Below, one piece after another: positions 9,966 through 19,465 of a stretch of 64,000 nucleotides of DNA. Below the pieces are notes generated by a model that worked only from the letters and a program-made list of their open reading frames with translations, ran no database searches and was not told the origin of the DNA. The first letter of the stretch is position 1, and every line of letters starts with the position of its first letter. Origin of the DNA: Aurantiochytrium sp. KH105 (lineage: Eukaryota > Sar > Bigyra > Thraustochytrida > Thraustochytriidae); the NCBI GenBank assembly GCA_003116975.1, contig BGKB01000051.1:248001-312000 (forward strand), read 5' to 3'. The position numbers and the translations under genes are program-made.

Positions 9966-12964
9966 ATGGGCGCCTGCTGCTCCACGTCAGGGTTCGCAGA
10001 GACCTACGAACACGCCCGACACGTGAGCTCGATCGACCTCATCAAAGAGCTCTCCGAAACGGCAGAAAAGTGCTGGAAACTCCTGCTAGAACAAGAGGAA
10101 GGCAACACCGACAGAATCGATACGCGCATCGTGCGCGAAACCCTCACCAAGAGATCGCCCTATGTGGAACCTGCACACGCGCAGCGCGCCTTTGCAAGGT
10201 ACGCCGGCGAGACCATAAACTTTGGCCAATTCTGCGATCTTTTTGTCGAGTACCACGTCTCAACGCCCATGCATGCGGCAAGCATCTTCCAGGACGCCTG
10301 TCTCAAATTTCCCGGCGTGCTCACCGCTGCTGATCTCGGCAACTTTCTCGCAGACATCTCTGGCGGCGCCGAACACCACTCCCTGCACGAGCTCGAATCG
10401 ATGATTGCCTATTACGAGCAAAACGCCGACCAGCTCATCGTGGCCAAGGCTCCCAAGGGCTGCATGTCCGTCGAAGCCTTTGCCCAATTTCTCGTCGACG
10501 CCTCGCGAAACTCTTTTGCAGACAAGACCAAGCTGAAAAAGGTGTACCAGGACATGCACAGACCCCTCTCTGAATACTACATTGCTTCCTCGCACAACAG
10601 CAGTCTGCTCGGTAACCAGCTCACCTCGCGCAGTAGCAGCGAGGCCATCAAGCGCGCCCTTTTGCTTGGCGTGCGCATGATTGAGCTCGATGCCTGGGAA
10701 GGCGAGGACGGGGAACCCATCGTTACCCATGGCCATACGCTCGTTGTACCGACCACATTCGAAGCCTGCATTGCCGTCGTCCGCGAGGTCGCATTTTTCA
10801 AGACAAAGTACCCGCTCATTCTCACCATCGAAAACCATTGTGGCCTCGAGCAGCAGCGTCGTCAGGCTGTCATTCTCCACGAGCAGCTCGGCTCGATGCT
10901 GTATGGTTACGATCGTGACTTTGCCACCACGCCTCTGCACCAGCTCATGGAGGGCGAGCACGCCTGGAAGTCACCCGAGGAGCTCATTGGTCGTATCATC
11001 ATTCGCGACAAGCCCATTAAAAAGCTGAGACGACGCGACGACCGCGCAGGCCGCCGTGCGAGCGCCTTTCTCGACATGCATCGTCGCCGCAGCGCCGGCA
11101 TTCTTCGTTCAGGAACGGGTCAAATGGACACGCTTCCATCGTCTATGCTGGCCATGGCCCGAGCAAGCATCCAAGCCGCAGCAAAGTCCATCATGACAGC
11201 CCCCTCGGCGGAAAACTTCGCCTCGAGCTCTGTCGGCGTAGACCTTGACGAAGATGCCATGAAAGCCGCTGCTGATGCCGCTGCTGATGCTGATGCTGGC
11301 GCTGGCGCTGGCGCCGCTGATGCATCGTCACCATCACCATCCTCTTCATCTCACTTTCCTTTTCATGGAAAGAGTGCAAAAGCCAAGGAGGCCTGCAGTG
11401 ACGATGACGATGACGAGGATGACGACGACGAGGAGGATCCATCTGGCGCTTATGGGTCGCCGCTCCCAACTATTATTGAAGATAGCCTCGTGACGCCGCT
11501 TGATATCGCTCCGCGACGACCATCTCCAGATCGTCTCGCCGCGGAGACCTCGATGGTCGGTGTGGACGACGGCGAAACAGACTCGAACGCTGACTTTATG
11601 CTTCCCATGAGCGTTGTTGCTGTCCTTACTGATCGATTCGACCGTCGCAGCGTCGCCAAGCGTGTCAGCGCTCGTCTGGTGCGCAAGCTACGCCCACTCT
11701 CTGTAGAAATTGCGCGCAGCACCTCGGCTGCGGGAAGCCTTCACTCAAGCGAAACTGGGAGCAGCCTCGCGAGCGTCAAACCGGGCTTCGACGACGACGA
11801 CGACGACGACGACAGCGGCGAATTTGAGTTCGACGAGGAAACGATCTCCACACTCGAACGGATTACCGAGGCCATCAAGGCGCGCAGCGCCGACACGGCT
11901 CTCTTAGCCCTCATGTACATCAAGAATGTCAAGCTCCGCTACAAGATATCGCCCTTTGGCGTTGACTTTCATGAACCCGGCTTTTGCTCCTCGTCTTCCA
12001 TTGATGAGCGAAAGCTTGCCACGCTCACCAAATACCCCGAACGATCTCTTTCGCTGGCCTCGTACTGTTGTCGCCACATCATCCGCGTCTACCCGGCAGG
12101 CCAACGTTTCGACTCATCCAACTTTGATCCCTTGCCGGCGTGGTCCGCTGGCGTCCAATGTGTTGCGCTCAATGTGCAAAAGAATTCCCCCGCAGTGTGG
12201 ATCAGTCATGGCAAATTTCGCGATAATGGCGGCGCAGGCTATGTGCTCAAGCCGCCAGCGCTGCGCAGCGAGGACGCAAGTGTCGAGTTCTCGGAGCCTT
12301 TGACGCTCAAGGTCGATGTCCTCTCGGGCCACTATTTGATGCCTGCTTTCGACTTTCGCGACGCCTCGCGCGATCCGCTGCAAATCCCCACCGAGGTCTG
12401 CGTGGAGACCTCCATTCACGGTGTCAAGGCGGATACGATCAATTTTCGCACGCGTCCCNTAATGGCGGCGCAGGCTATGTGCTCAAGCCGCCAGCGCTGC
12501 GCAGCGAGGACGCAAGTGTCGAGTTCTCGGAGCCTTTGACGCTCAAGGTCGATGTCCTCTCGGGCCACTATTTGATGCCTGCTTTCGACTTTCGCGACGC
12601 CTCGCGCGATCCGCTGCAAATCCCCACCGAGGTCTGCGTGGAGACCTCCATTCACGGTGTCAAGGCGGATACGATCAATTTTCGCACGCGTCCCGTCAAG
12701 CGTAACTGCTTCAATCCATCCTGGAACCAGGCCGCGCAATTCAAAGTCACTCGACCTGATCTTGCGCATTTCTTGATGGTCGTCAAGGACCAAGACGGCC
12801 AGGTCTTTTATCAAGCAAGCCTTGCCTTGCACTGTGTTCGCGAGGGTTATCGTGTTGTCCCGCTTTCGACGCCCTCCCTCGCGCCGTCCAAGTACGCCTT
12901 TTTGTTTTGCAAGTTCACCATACTACCTATGGAGGACGCACAGTCCTCGCCTGAAGAAATATGA
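9966..12964 (+). CDS. Phosphoinositide-specific phospholipase C (frame broken by an assembly join)
   Basis: Hydrolyses phosphatidylinositol phosphates to diacylglycerol and inositol phosphates. The N-terminus MGACCS fits N-myristoylation at Gly2 plus palmitoylation at Cys4/Cys5, so membrane tethering without a PH domain is likely. Residues ~40-195 form an EF-hand-like helical region. The X domain starts near 198, with the catalytic pair His210 (SSHNSSLLGNQL) and His257 (THGHT). A long acidic Asp/Ala/Ser linker (~420-620) separates it from the Y domain, which has DSSNFDPLPAWSAG and GKFRDNGGAGYVLKP, followed by a C-terminal C2 domain (LTLKVDVLSGHYLMP onward). A 235-bp exact duplication around the N at 12459 shifts the frame. 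Removing one copy plus the N gives one continuous frame of 920 residues ending at 12964. The gene lies tail to tail with a DAG-lipase-like gene. Confidence 0.93.
12224..12694. repeat. 235-bp exact direct duplication flanking one N (assembly join)
   Basis: Bases 12224-12458 are repeated as 12460-12694 with a single N between them. The duplicated piece covers the end of the PLC Y domain and the start of C2, and the protein domain occurs only once in the family. Two contigs overlapping by 235 bases were most likely joined end to end without merging. Confidence 0.95.
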
Positions 12965-13237
12965 TTCATGTGTTTCCTTTCTTTGTTCATTCTTTCTTCT
13001 TTGCCATCATCGATCCGCTCCCGCGAAAGCTGTGCTCATCCGTCTGCTTGATAGCTGGTCCTCAACAGCATCCCTTTGGAACATGCGTCAAAAGCTTTTC
13101 ATTTGTTGATTTCAGAATGGTGCGGGAAAAAAAGAAACTAGTAAAGGAACCTATCAATCTATCTACTACAAGGTGGTTTAGGCTTTCTTGAAGTCACTGC
13201 ACGAATCGCCATTTGCTTTTTGTCGGTTTTCAACATC

Positions 13238-14791
13238 TCAGGCACTCGCCATCTCACTCAGGCTTAGGTGTGAGTGCTGCACGTGTTCCGTACTACGCGG
13301 GAGACAATGGTGCGAATGCTGTACGTGTTCCGCCCCATGCAGGTGAATGAGTCGTTGCCGACGAAGCGCGTTCAGATAACGCGTTGGCAGATGCACATTG
13401 AACATCTTGGGCGTTAACACAATCTCACTGAGACTAAGAGCCGGGTCAACTTCCTCCGCCATGTACACATCGTGGCGCGCTGGCTCGTAGCGCGACTGCA
13501 AGGGAATGTGAAAGACGCGACCGCCCGGGAAGAGACGATCCCGACGCGCCTGTCCCTCGGCGCGGATTCGCTCAAGCGTCTTGCGACCACTGTCTTCGCA
13601 AAGCATGTGGTTCTTGGCCAACTGAACGAGCTCGTCACATGTGCGAAAAAAACCTTCCACACTCACAAGCGAGAGCCGGCAGACAAAGTCGTCGCCTAGC
13701 ACGAGCGAACTAATGTGCTTCTTGGCATACTTTGAGCGCGCAAGAGAGTGGCTGAGGCAGCATGGGGCCGCAAACGAAACTGCGCGAACCTCACGCGAGG
13801 CAAACACAGCCTCTTGCGACCAAATGAGCGCCAGCAACGTAGCACATGCACCACCCAGACTGTGCCCTGTCACTTGCAGACCATAAGCCGGAAACTCGCG
13901 CATGGCAGACTCTACCGTGTCTTGAACCTCGGCCTTGACATTGTGCGCTGCCTGCAGGAAACCACCGTGTGCTGTTCCATCTAAATGTTCGTCATTCACC
14001 TCGTCGTACAACATAAGTGACGTCTCTTCGCAACTGAGGTCTGTCACAACATCCTGCAGCCGCATGGTTCCGCGAATGGTCACTACAACGTTCCGCGTAA
14101 CGTGGTCCACACACACAAAGTATCCCGGTCGAAACGTGCGCGAAGTATCCTGTACAAGCCGAATGTCACGCGCGTCCACACCCGTGAGAAGCTGAATGCC
14201 GCTCCGATTCGACCGCATTCCCGCGCGTCCAAGTCCAAGAAATTTTAGCGTTTTCCACCCGTACGCAGCCGCGCTAAACTGCATGAGACGGTCGAGCACG
14301 AAGAGTCTCGCACCATCAAGACGCACGCGACTTTCGACACCCTCGCGGTGCCAGCGGTATCGGCGCTGCAGCCGGACAAGCTCCTGGGCTCCTTTATGCA
14401 GTGTGAGAGGGTTTCGCAGCTTGAGTCGCTCTGCGGTTGCGGTTGCGAGACGAGAAAAACGAACGAGGGCTTCCACGACCGCCCACTTTACAGCAGCAGA
14501 ATTTTGGCCAATGTGCGCATCGCCGTGCCTTTGCACAGTACGGGCCAAAGCGCGGCTTTTCATTGCAGCGTTTAGGACAGCGTCCGATGCGCCCATGCCC
14601 ACCACACTCAGCCAAAAGTACGCTGAGTGCAGGTATCCGCCCGTCATAAAGGTGCCAGCAAGCTTCATTTCTGCTTCGCCGCCAAAAAGGTCTCGAGAAG
14701 AGGGGTGCGCTCTGGTCATGGCGGCGCGGCTTCTCGCGGCCGATGTTTTACGCGCCACCGTTGCGCGTCGTAGTGTCGCGTGAGCGAGCAT
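13238..14791 (-). CDS. Class 3 lipase, sn-1 diacylglycerol lipase-like
   Basis: A 517-residue alpha/beta hydrolase of the lipase class 3 family. The nucleophile elbow VTGHSLGGA places Ser311; Asp368 in VLGDD and His467 in NVHLPTRYLNAL complete a triad. The order and the His-containing context resemble sn-1-specific diacylglycerol lipases, which release 2-monoacylglycerol from DAG. VVVTIRGTMRLQDVVTDL is the usual strand before the oxyanion region. A weakly hydrophobic segment lies at ~50-75, and a multipass N-terminus like that of animal DAGL-alpha is absent. The C-terminus has a short EHVQHSH repeat. The frame could be read from a GTG at 14812, but the first ATG is at 14789-14791. Substrate is inferred; a general glycerolipid lipase is the alternative. 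Confidence 0.88.
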   Translation of the reverse strand: MLAHATLRRATVARKTSAARSRAAMTRAHPSSRDLFGGEAEMKLAGTFMTGGYLHSAYFWLSVVGMGASDAVLNAAMKSRALARTVQRHGDAHIGQNSAAVKWAVVEALVRFSRLATATAERLKLRNPLTLHKGAQELVRLQRRYRWHREGVESRVRLDGARLFVLDRLMQFSAAAYGWKTLKFLGLGRAGMRSNRSGIQLLTGVDARDIRLVQDTSRTFRPGYFVCVDHVTRNVVVTIRGTMRLQDVVTDLSCEETSLMLYDEVNDEHLDGTAHGGFLQAAHNVKAEVQDTVESAMREFPAYGLQVTGHSLGGACATLLALIWSQEAVFASREVRAVSFAAPCCLSHSLARSKYAKKHISSLVLGDDFVCRLSLVSVEGFFRTCDELVQLAKNHMLCEDSGRKTLERIRAEGQARRDRLFPGGRVFHIPLQSRYEPARHDVYMAEEVDPALSLSEIVLTPKMFNVHLPTRYLNALRRQRLIHLHGAEHVQHSHHCLPRSTEHVQHSHLSLSEMASA

Positions 14792-15858
14792 GTTCGTGTT
14801 CTTTGGATGCACAGCGAGGAGGGGTTTGTCGCTTGCTCGGCAACGTCCGCCTCGCGTTCGTTTCGCAAAGTCTCTGTTCTGGCTGCTGCTCTGCTGCGAG
14901 GGCGTCTTTGACTTGGGACCAGCACCAGCACCCGTCAGTCGCCCCTAGCGACGTCTGGCCAGGCCTCGCGCCGCTTCGCCTCGCTTCGTGGCGGCGCGCT
15001 TGCTGAGGCGTCGCTACAGCTTGGGTTTTGCCCTCGTAGCCCGCGTTGAAAGCGACGTCATCGCGGTTCCGCCATGCTGGCTAGGTCTTGCGTTGGCCAG
15101 TATACGTACAACGCAACGCTGCACAATGCAACGCATCTTGGGCCCCGGCGAATCTAGCATGATGCCCCCTCCCCACATAAGAAATAGCAGATCTCCGAGG
15201 GGCATGTAAAGAGTGTTGGCTGCTCAGAGCAGGGGAAATCCTTTTTTGGACAAGTACTAGCTGGCTGCTGGTGAAGGAGTTATACGGCAAGGGTAGGTTA
15301 GAGACTAACTGCCTGGCTGGATAGCTAATGCCAAAAAATGTAGAGTGAGGCAGAAAAGGAATGCATCGATTCATTCCATTTTCCAATCATTCTCAAGTGG
15401 CTCGATTCAAAGAAGAACAAAGGCAAACCGTTGAAGAATTGACAGTGAGCTCGTCTTGGTGGTGTTCTCGATATAAACCTGCTCGCTGTCGACAGCAAAC
15501 CACAGCACAATAGGCTCACTTCTTTCATGACGAGGATCGTGTCTCCAAGTGCGGCTTTCTGATTTGGGTAATTGACACAAACGAAGGCTGGTAGTACATT
15601 TGATGATGATCGTACAACTGGGCTCACGGTCATGCCGGTTTGCAAGCTGCTTGGTCTTGATTAAAATTGTAACAAGTTGCTTCCCCGGCGGTAGGCTCTG
15701 TTCGTCAATGCTCGTAGTACTTTCCAAGGGCAATGCTGAGTCCAAACAAACAAACTTTTTGAACGAGCAAGCAGACAAACACGATTGCTTTGACCTTGCA
15801 GCGCGTGTCACACGGTCAAGACAGCGCGCGCGGCGTGCGGGCTGCCGCGCCGGGGAAG
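14792..15858. other. Divergent intergenic region between the lipase and ALG6-type genes
   Basis: About 1.07 kb carrying the two 5' flanks. It is less GC-rich than coding DNA. Only short overlapping frames are open, and no recognisable protein, RNA or repeat was seen. Confidence 0.5.
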
Positions 15859-18036
15859 ATGCCGCGGCCACGAGATGACCGAGGTAGCAGACGCGGCGAG
15901 AGACGCGCGCGGTCACTGCAAACAACGGCCATGGACCGCGCAGTGTTGCATAATCCGGTCGTCGTCGCGCTGGTGGGCCTTGTGCTGCGATGTTCCGTGG
16001 GCCTGCACCCGCACGGAGGCCAGGGAAGACCGCCAGCATACGGCTCCTTCGAGGAGGAGCGGCACTTTATGGCAGTGGCCGTTCAGGTCCCGATGAACGG
16101 CTGGTATGGTGACGATATGGGCGTATGTCCTGTCCACAGAGCCTTTCTTGGAGAAGGATGCCTTCGCTACCCACCGCTTGCAGCATACGCGTCGCTCGGC
16201 TTTGGCGCGGTGGCAGAAAAGCTCGTTCCCAAGCTCGTGAACACGACAGAGTATGCTTGGGGCTTTGAAAACCAAGACGCGCGTGCCTACATGCGCGCGA
16301 CGGTGCTCATTTGCGACGTTCTCTTTGTCTTCTCATCGGCATGGCAGTTTTGCCTCTTGTACTATCGCTCAGGCCGTACAAGCAAGATGAGCGGCAAGCA
16401 GTTGCAAGCGAGAAAGTCCCGATTAAATGCGTCGCGTACTGGCGCGAAACTTCACGTTGCTGTGCCCCCTGGTTATCCTCGCAGACACTATAAAGCTTCG
16501 GAGGACTCCGGGGAAGACGATGACAGCGACGATGATAGCGTTTATGAAACAGAGTCTCCCAGGGCTGCTGGTGGCGGTGCGTCTGTTATTAACGGAGAAG
16601 AAGATGAAGAAGAAGAAGAGGCAGAGGACGGAGATGATGAGCACGTGGCGTCTGGGGATGGCGCCGAGGCAGAGACTTTTGTTCTTTACAATCAAAATAT
16701 GTCAAATTTGAGGCACCGCAAAGGCGTAAACGCAATGGGGAGTCCTGATGAGACTAGTCCGAATCTTTGCGCTCCTGTCCGATCCAACGCTCTGCAAAGC
16801 ACGAAAACAAGCGCGCTTGCGACCGGACCAGCCTCAGCAACCGCCGACGCACCCGTGGCGCTCGTCTCGGAGGTCTTTCTTATCATTTTGCTGCAGCCAG
16901 CCTATGTACTCATCGACCACGGGTACTTTCAGTATTCGGACATTTACGTGGGACTTGTTATGTGGACGCTGGTTTTATGTGGTCAAAGACGCTATTATTT
17001 GGCCATGGCCACGCTCTGTCTTTCGCTCAACTTCAATCAGGTCACGTACCACTTTGCACCACCCGTGATTATCTATTTACTCGCGCAGCACCGGGGCCGA
17101 TCTGGTTTATCGCGTCTCGTGTACGTTCTGTCTTTGCTCTCTGCCTGCGCGCTCGTGTTTGGCTTGATCTGGGCGCCCCTGTGTCTTCAGTCGGATGATG
17201 CGTCATCGTGTGTAGGCGTCGTGCGCCGCGTAATCCGTCGTGTAGCCGCGCTTCCACAGGATAATGTCGGTTCACCAGCGCTGTGGTCGGTGTTCCCGCC
17301 TCTCACCAAGCTGGCGAATCGTCTTCCAGCCTTATGGGTCCGCGGCGTGGGTGTTTTCACGACGATTGCAGGCCTCGCGCCCTCGTGCGTTGACCTCGTG
17401 CGCCGAGGCGTCGCACCGGGTATGCGTCGCCTCGTGTGGGCTTTGTTCAACAGCTCGCTGACCTTTGTGCTCCTGGCAACGCGCGTGGATCGTCTGGCAG
17501 TCCTGTTGCCCCTCATGCCGGCGGCTCTTCTTGTGGGCGAGGCCCCTGGTCCTTCATGCTGGTTTAGCGTCATGGCGGTCTTTACTCTTTCTCCCATGTT
17601 GGTGTCGGAGGGGCTTGGACTGGCTTATATTGTGTCAACGAGCGTCTTTGCGGGAACTTGCGCCATTTGCTTTCGACGCGAGATCTTTTACTTGCCCTTG
17701 CCCTGGGTCGCGGCGCGTTCTGATGCTGCCGATCTCGACGGCATGCGGCATGGCATGCGCATGGTGGATGCTACGGGGTATTTGCGCGCGGGCGGGGCCA
17801 TTGCACTCGTGATTCATTTTTGCGCGGCGACCTCGTCCATGGCGGGTGGACCAGGCATGGAGCAGACGCTTTGGTCTCGAGCGCATTATTCCTTGTCCTG
17901 CCTTTTTCTCGCCCTGGCCTGGGCGTATGGGAATTGGTACCAGTGGATGCTCCCCAGCGAAGACGAGACCGTCGCTTTCGCGCGAGGAGGAGCGGAAAAG
18001 GGCGGTTCTCGAGTCATCCGCGCTAAGCGCGAGTGA
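15859..18036 (+). CDS. ALG6: Dolichyl-P-Glc alpha-1,3-glucosyltransferase, ALG6/ALG8 family
   Basis: A multipass ER membrane enzyme that transfers glucose from dolichyl-phosphate-glucose to the lipid-linked N-glycan precursor. Family features: YGSFEEERHFMAVAVQVP in the first luminal loop, LRYPPLAAY (family DYPPLTAY), DHGYFQYSDIYVGL, and SLNFNQVTYHFAPPVIIYLL. The HGxFQYN-like motif and the following block favour ALG6 over ALG8. About 725 residues is longer than usual, because a hydrophilic, strongly acidic insertion (~residues 180-320, with runs of Glu and Asp) sits between early membrane segments. The frame can be extended to a TTG at 15790; ATGs at 15859 and 15931 are realistic starts, and the second puts the first hydrophobic segment close to the N-terminus. 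Confidence 0.85.
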   Translation: MPRPRDDRGSRRGERRARSLQTTAMDRAVLHNPVVVALVGLVLRCSVGLHPHGGQGRPPAYGSFEEERHFMAVAVQVPMNGWYGDDMGVCPVHRAFLGEGCLRYPPLAAYASLGFGAVAEKLVPKLVNTTEYAWGFENQDARAYMRATVLICDVLFVFSSAWQFCLLYYRSGRTSKMSGKQLQARKSRLNASRTGAKLHVAVPPGYPRRHYKASEDSGEDDDSDDDSVYETESPRAAGGGASVINGEEDEEEEEAEDGDDEHVASGDGAEAETFVLYNQNMSNLRHRKGVNAMGSPDETSPNLCAPVRSNALQSTKTSALATGPASATADAPVALVSEVFLIILLQPAYVLIDHGYFQYSDIYVGLVMWTLVLCGQRRYYLAMATLCLSLNFNQVTYHFAPPVIIYLLAQHRGRSGLSRLVYVLSLLSACALVFGLIWAPLCLQSDDASSCVGVVRRVIRRVAALPQDNVGSPALWSVFPPLTKLANRLPALWVRGVGVFTTIAGLAPSCVDLVRRGVAPGMRRLVWALFNSSLTFVLLATRVDRLAVLLPLMPAALLVGEAPGPSCWFSVMAVFTLSPMLVSEGLGLAYIVSTSVFAGTCAICFRREIFYLPLPWVAARSDAADLDGMRHGMRMVDATGYLRAGGAIALVIHFCAATSSMAGGPGMEQTLWSRAHYSLSCLFLALAWAYGNWYQWMLPSEDETVAFARGGAEKGGSRVIRAKRE

Positions 18037-18582
18037 TCGCGTCAGGACGCACGGCGGGAAGAGGAAAAAGATAAACGGTGTAAAGCGCTGTCCGCCTGTC
18101 ACCTTACCTTTGGAGGAAGACAGAAAGAAGAGTTCGGATTCAATCCCGGAAAGCAGCATTCCACTCCATGTTTGTGTGTGTGTGGTGCTTGTTTTGTAAA
18201 TGAAGAATATGTTGTGGTCCGAGCTGAGCTGAGCTGAGCCAAAATTCTTCTGTGCATCATTCTGCACGGAGTACGGCGATTCATTGCGACTCTAGGATTT
18301 TTCATGTTGACTGGCGTTTGCAGATTGTGACATGGCACATAATGATGAATAAGTTTAGTTCGGAAATACTTATTGAAATGTATGGTGGTGGTTTGTAGGT
18401 ACGTACATGGGGGGGGGGGGGAGCTAGTTCCCCTCTACACCGCAACGCGAGACGCGACCCACCATCAGTGGCGTCTTAATTCTGTGTGTGCATTGTGTTT
18501 GTGAAGCGCGTGCGGAAAGAAGGGCGCCAAGCGAAAGAAGAGGGAGCGAGAGCGAGAGAGAGAGAGAGAGAGAAGGGTGAGT
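18037..18582. other. Convergent 3' flanks with short simple repeats
   Basis: No gene seen. It contains a (GAGCT)n stretch at 18222-18241, a 13-base G run at 18409-18421, and a (GA)n tract at 18551-18573 next to the end of the minus-strand gene. Confidence 0.6.
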
Positions 18583-19074
18583 TTACATTTTGGAGCGGAG
18601 CTGCTTTTCGGCCAAGAGCGCGATGGGCACCGTGACAGCAACCGTGATCACCAGTCGCTCTAGGTAGCGGTTTGTCTCCTCGAGCTCCTCGTTGCGAAGC
18701 TCGGCCTGTCTGGCCTTGCGCCACTGCAAGGTGACGTGGTCCAGCTCCTCTCGGAGTGAACGCACTTCTTCCTTTTTGCGCTCGATGTCGTCTTGCCATG
18801 AAATTTGGGCCTGCTGCAGAATTTGGAAGCGGGCCATTTGCGCCTCGTAGAGCTGTCGCAGTTGCTCGTAGTTGTCCTGCTCACGGTTGAGATCCTGTGA
18901 GACCTGCGACATTTTCTGCCGGTAGTGCAGCGTGGCGCGGCGCAGCTGCTCGAGTTGCTCGCGCAGCTCGCGCGGGACGACCATCTCCGTGGCGTCGGTG
19001 GACCCCGCCGTCGCGGGCGCCTTGGCCGGCGCGGGGCCGCTCGACGTTGGCGTTTCCGCCGGCTTGCCGCGCAT
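18583..19074 (-). CDS. Small coiled-coil protein with C-terminal membrane anchor
   Basis: I do not recognise the family. From the ATG at 19072-19074 it is 163 residues. Residues 1-35 are low-complexity (Pro, Ala, Thr). Residues ~38-140 form a heptad-rich coiled coil with many Glu, Gln and Arg, and residues ~143-156 (VITVAVTVPIALLAE) form one hydrophobic segment followed by a short basic end. That is the layout of a tail-anchored protein facing the cytosol, such as a tether or organelle-fission adaptor. The frame stays open further upstream to 19308, but that part translates the AGGC microsatellite, so the shorter start is preferred. Function is unknown. Confidence 0.65.
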   Translation of the reverse strand: MRGKPAETPTSSGPAPAKAPATAGSTDATEMVVPRELREQLEQLRRATLHYRQKMSQVSQDLNREQDNYEQLRQLYEAQMARFQILQQAQISWQDDIERKKEEVRSLREELDHVTLQWRKARQAELRNEELEETNRYLERLVITVAVTVPIALLAEKQLRSKM

Positions 19075-19182
19075 GGAGCGGGGCCGTCCGTCCCTCCCCT
19101 TCCTCCCGACCCTCGCTCCGGCGCGAGCGGGGCCGGCAATTGGCTGGGCCGAGGGCGCAAGGGAACGCGCGGGGGAGCTCGC

Positions 19183-19213
19183 TCGCAGGCAGGCAGGCAG
19201 GCAGGCAGGCAGC
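19183..19213. repeat. (GGCA)n microsatellite
   Basis: About seven units of AGGC, about 110 bases upstream of the start codon of the coiled-coil gene. Confidence 0.95.
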
Positions 19214-19411
19214 GGAGACCGCAGCGCGGCGACCGACGTCGCGGCCGATGATACGATACGCTGATGCCCCGCCGATTTGAGGCGCTTGATTCGACTCGCG
19301 CCGTCCAAGGCCGACGCTCAGCCGCCCAGTCCGCGCCCGGCTCCGCGCAGGGGCAGGCTCCGCGCTCGCTCGCCCGGTCCTCGCGGCGCGCGGCGGCAGG
19401 CGGAGGCGGCG

Positions 19412-19413
19412 GG

Positions 19414-19464
<51 letters not shown>

Positions 19465-19465
19465 T
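19412..19465. repeat. (GGCA)n microsatellite
   Basis: About thirteen perfect units, the longest array of this motif in the window. Confidence 0.95.

Noticed and set aside
18409-18421. 13-base G run
   Set aside because: A plain homopolymer in a 3' flank; length may be a sequencing artefact.
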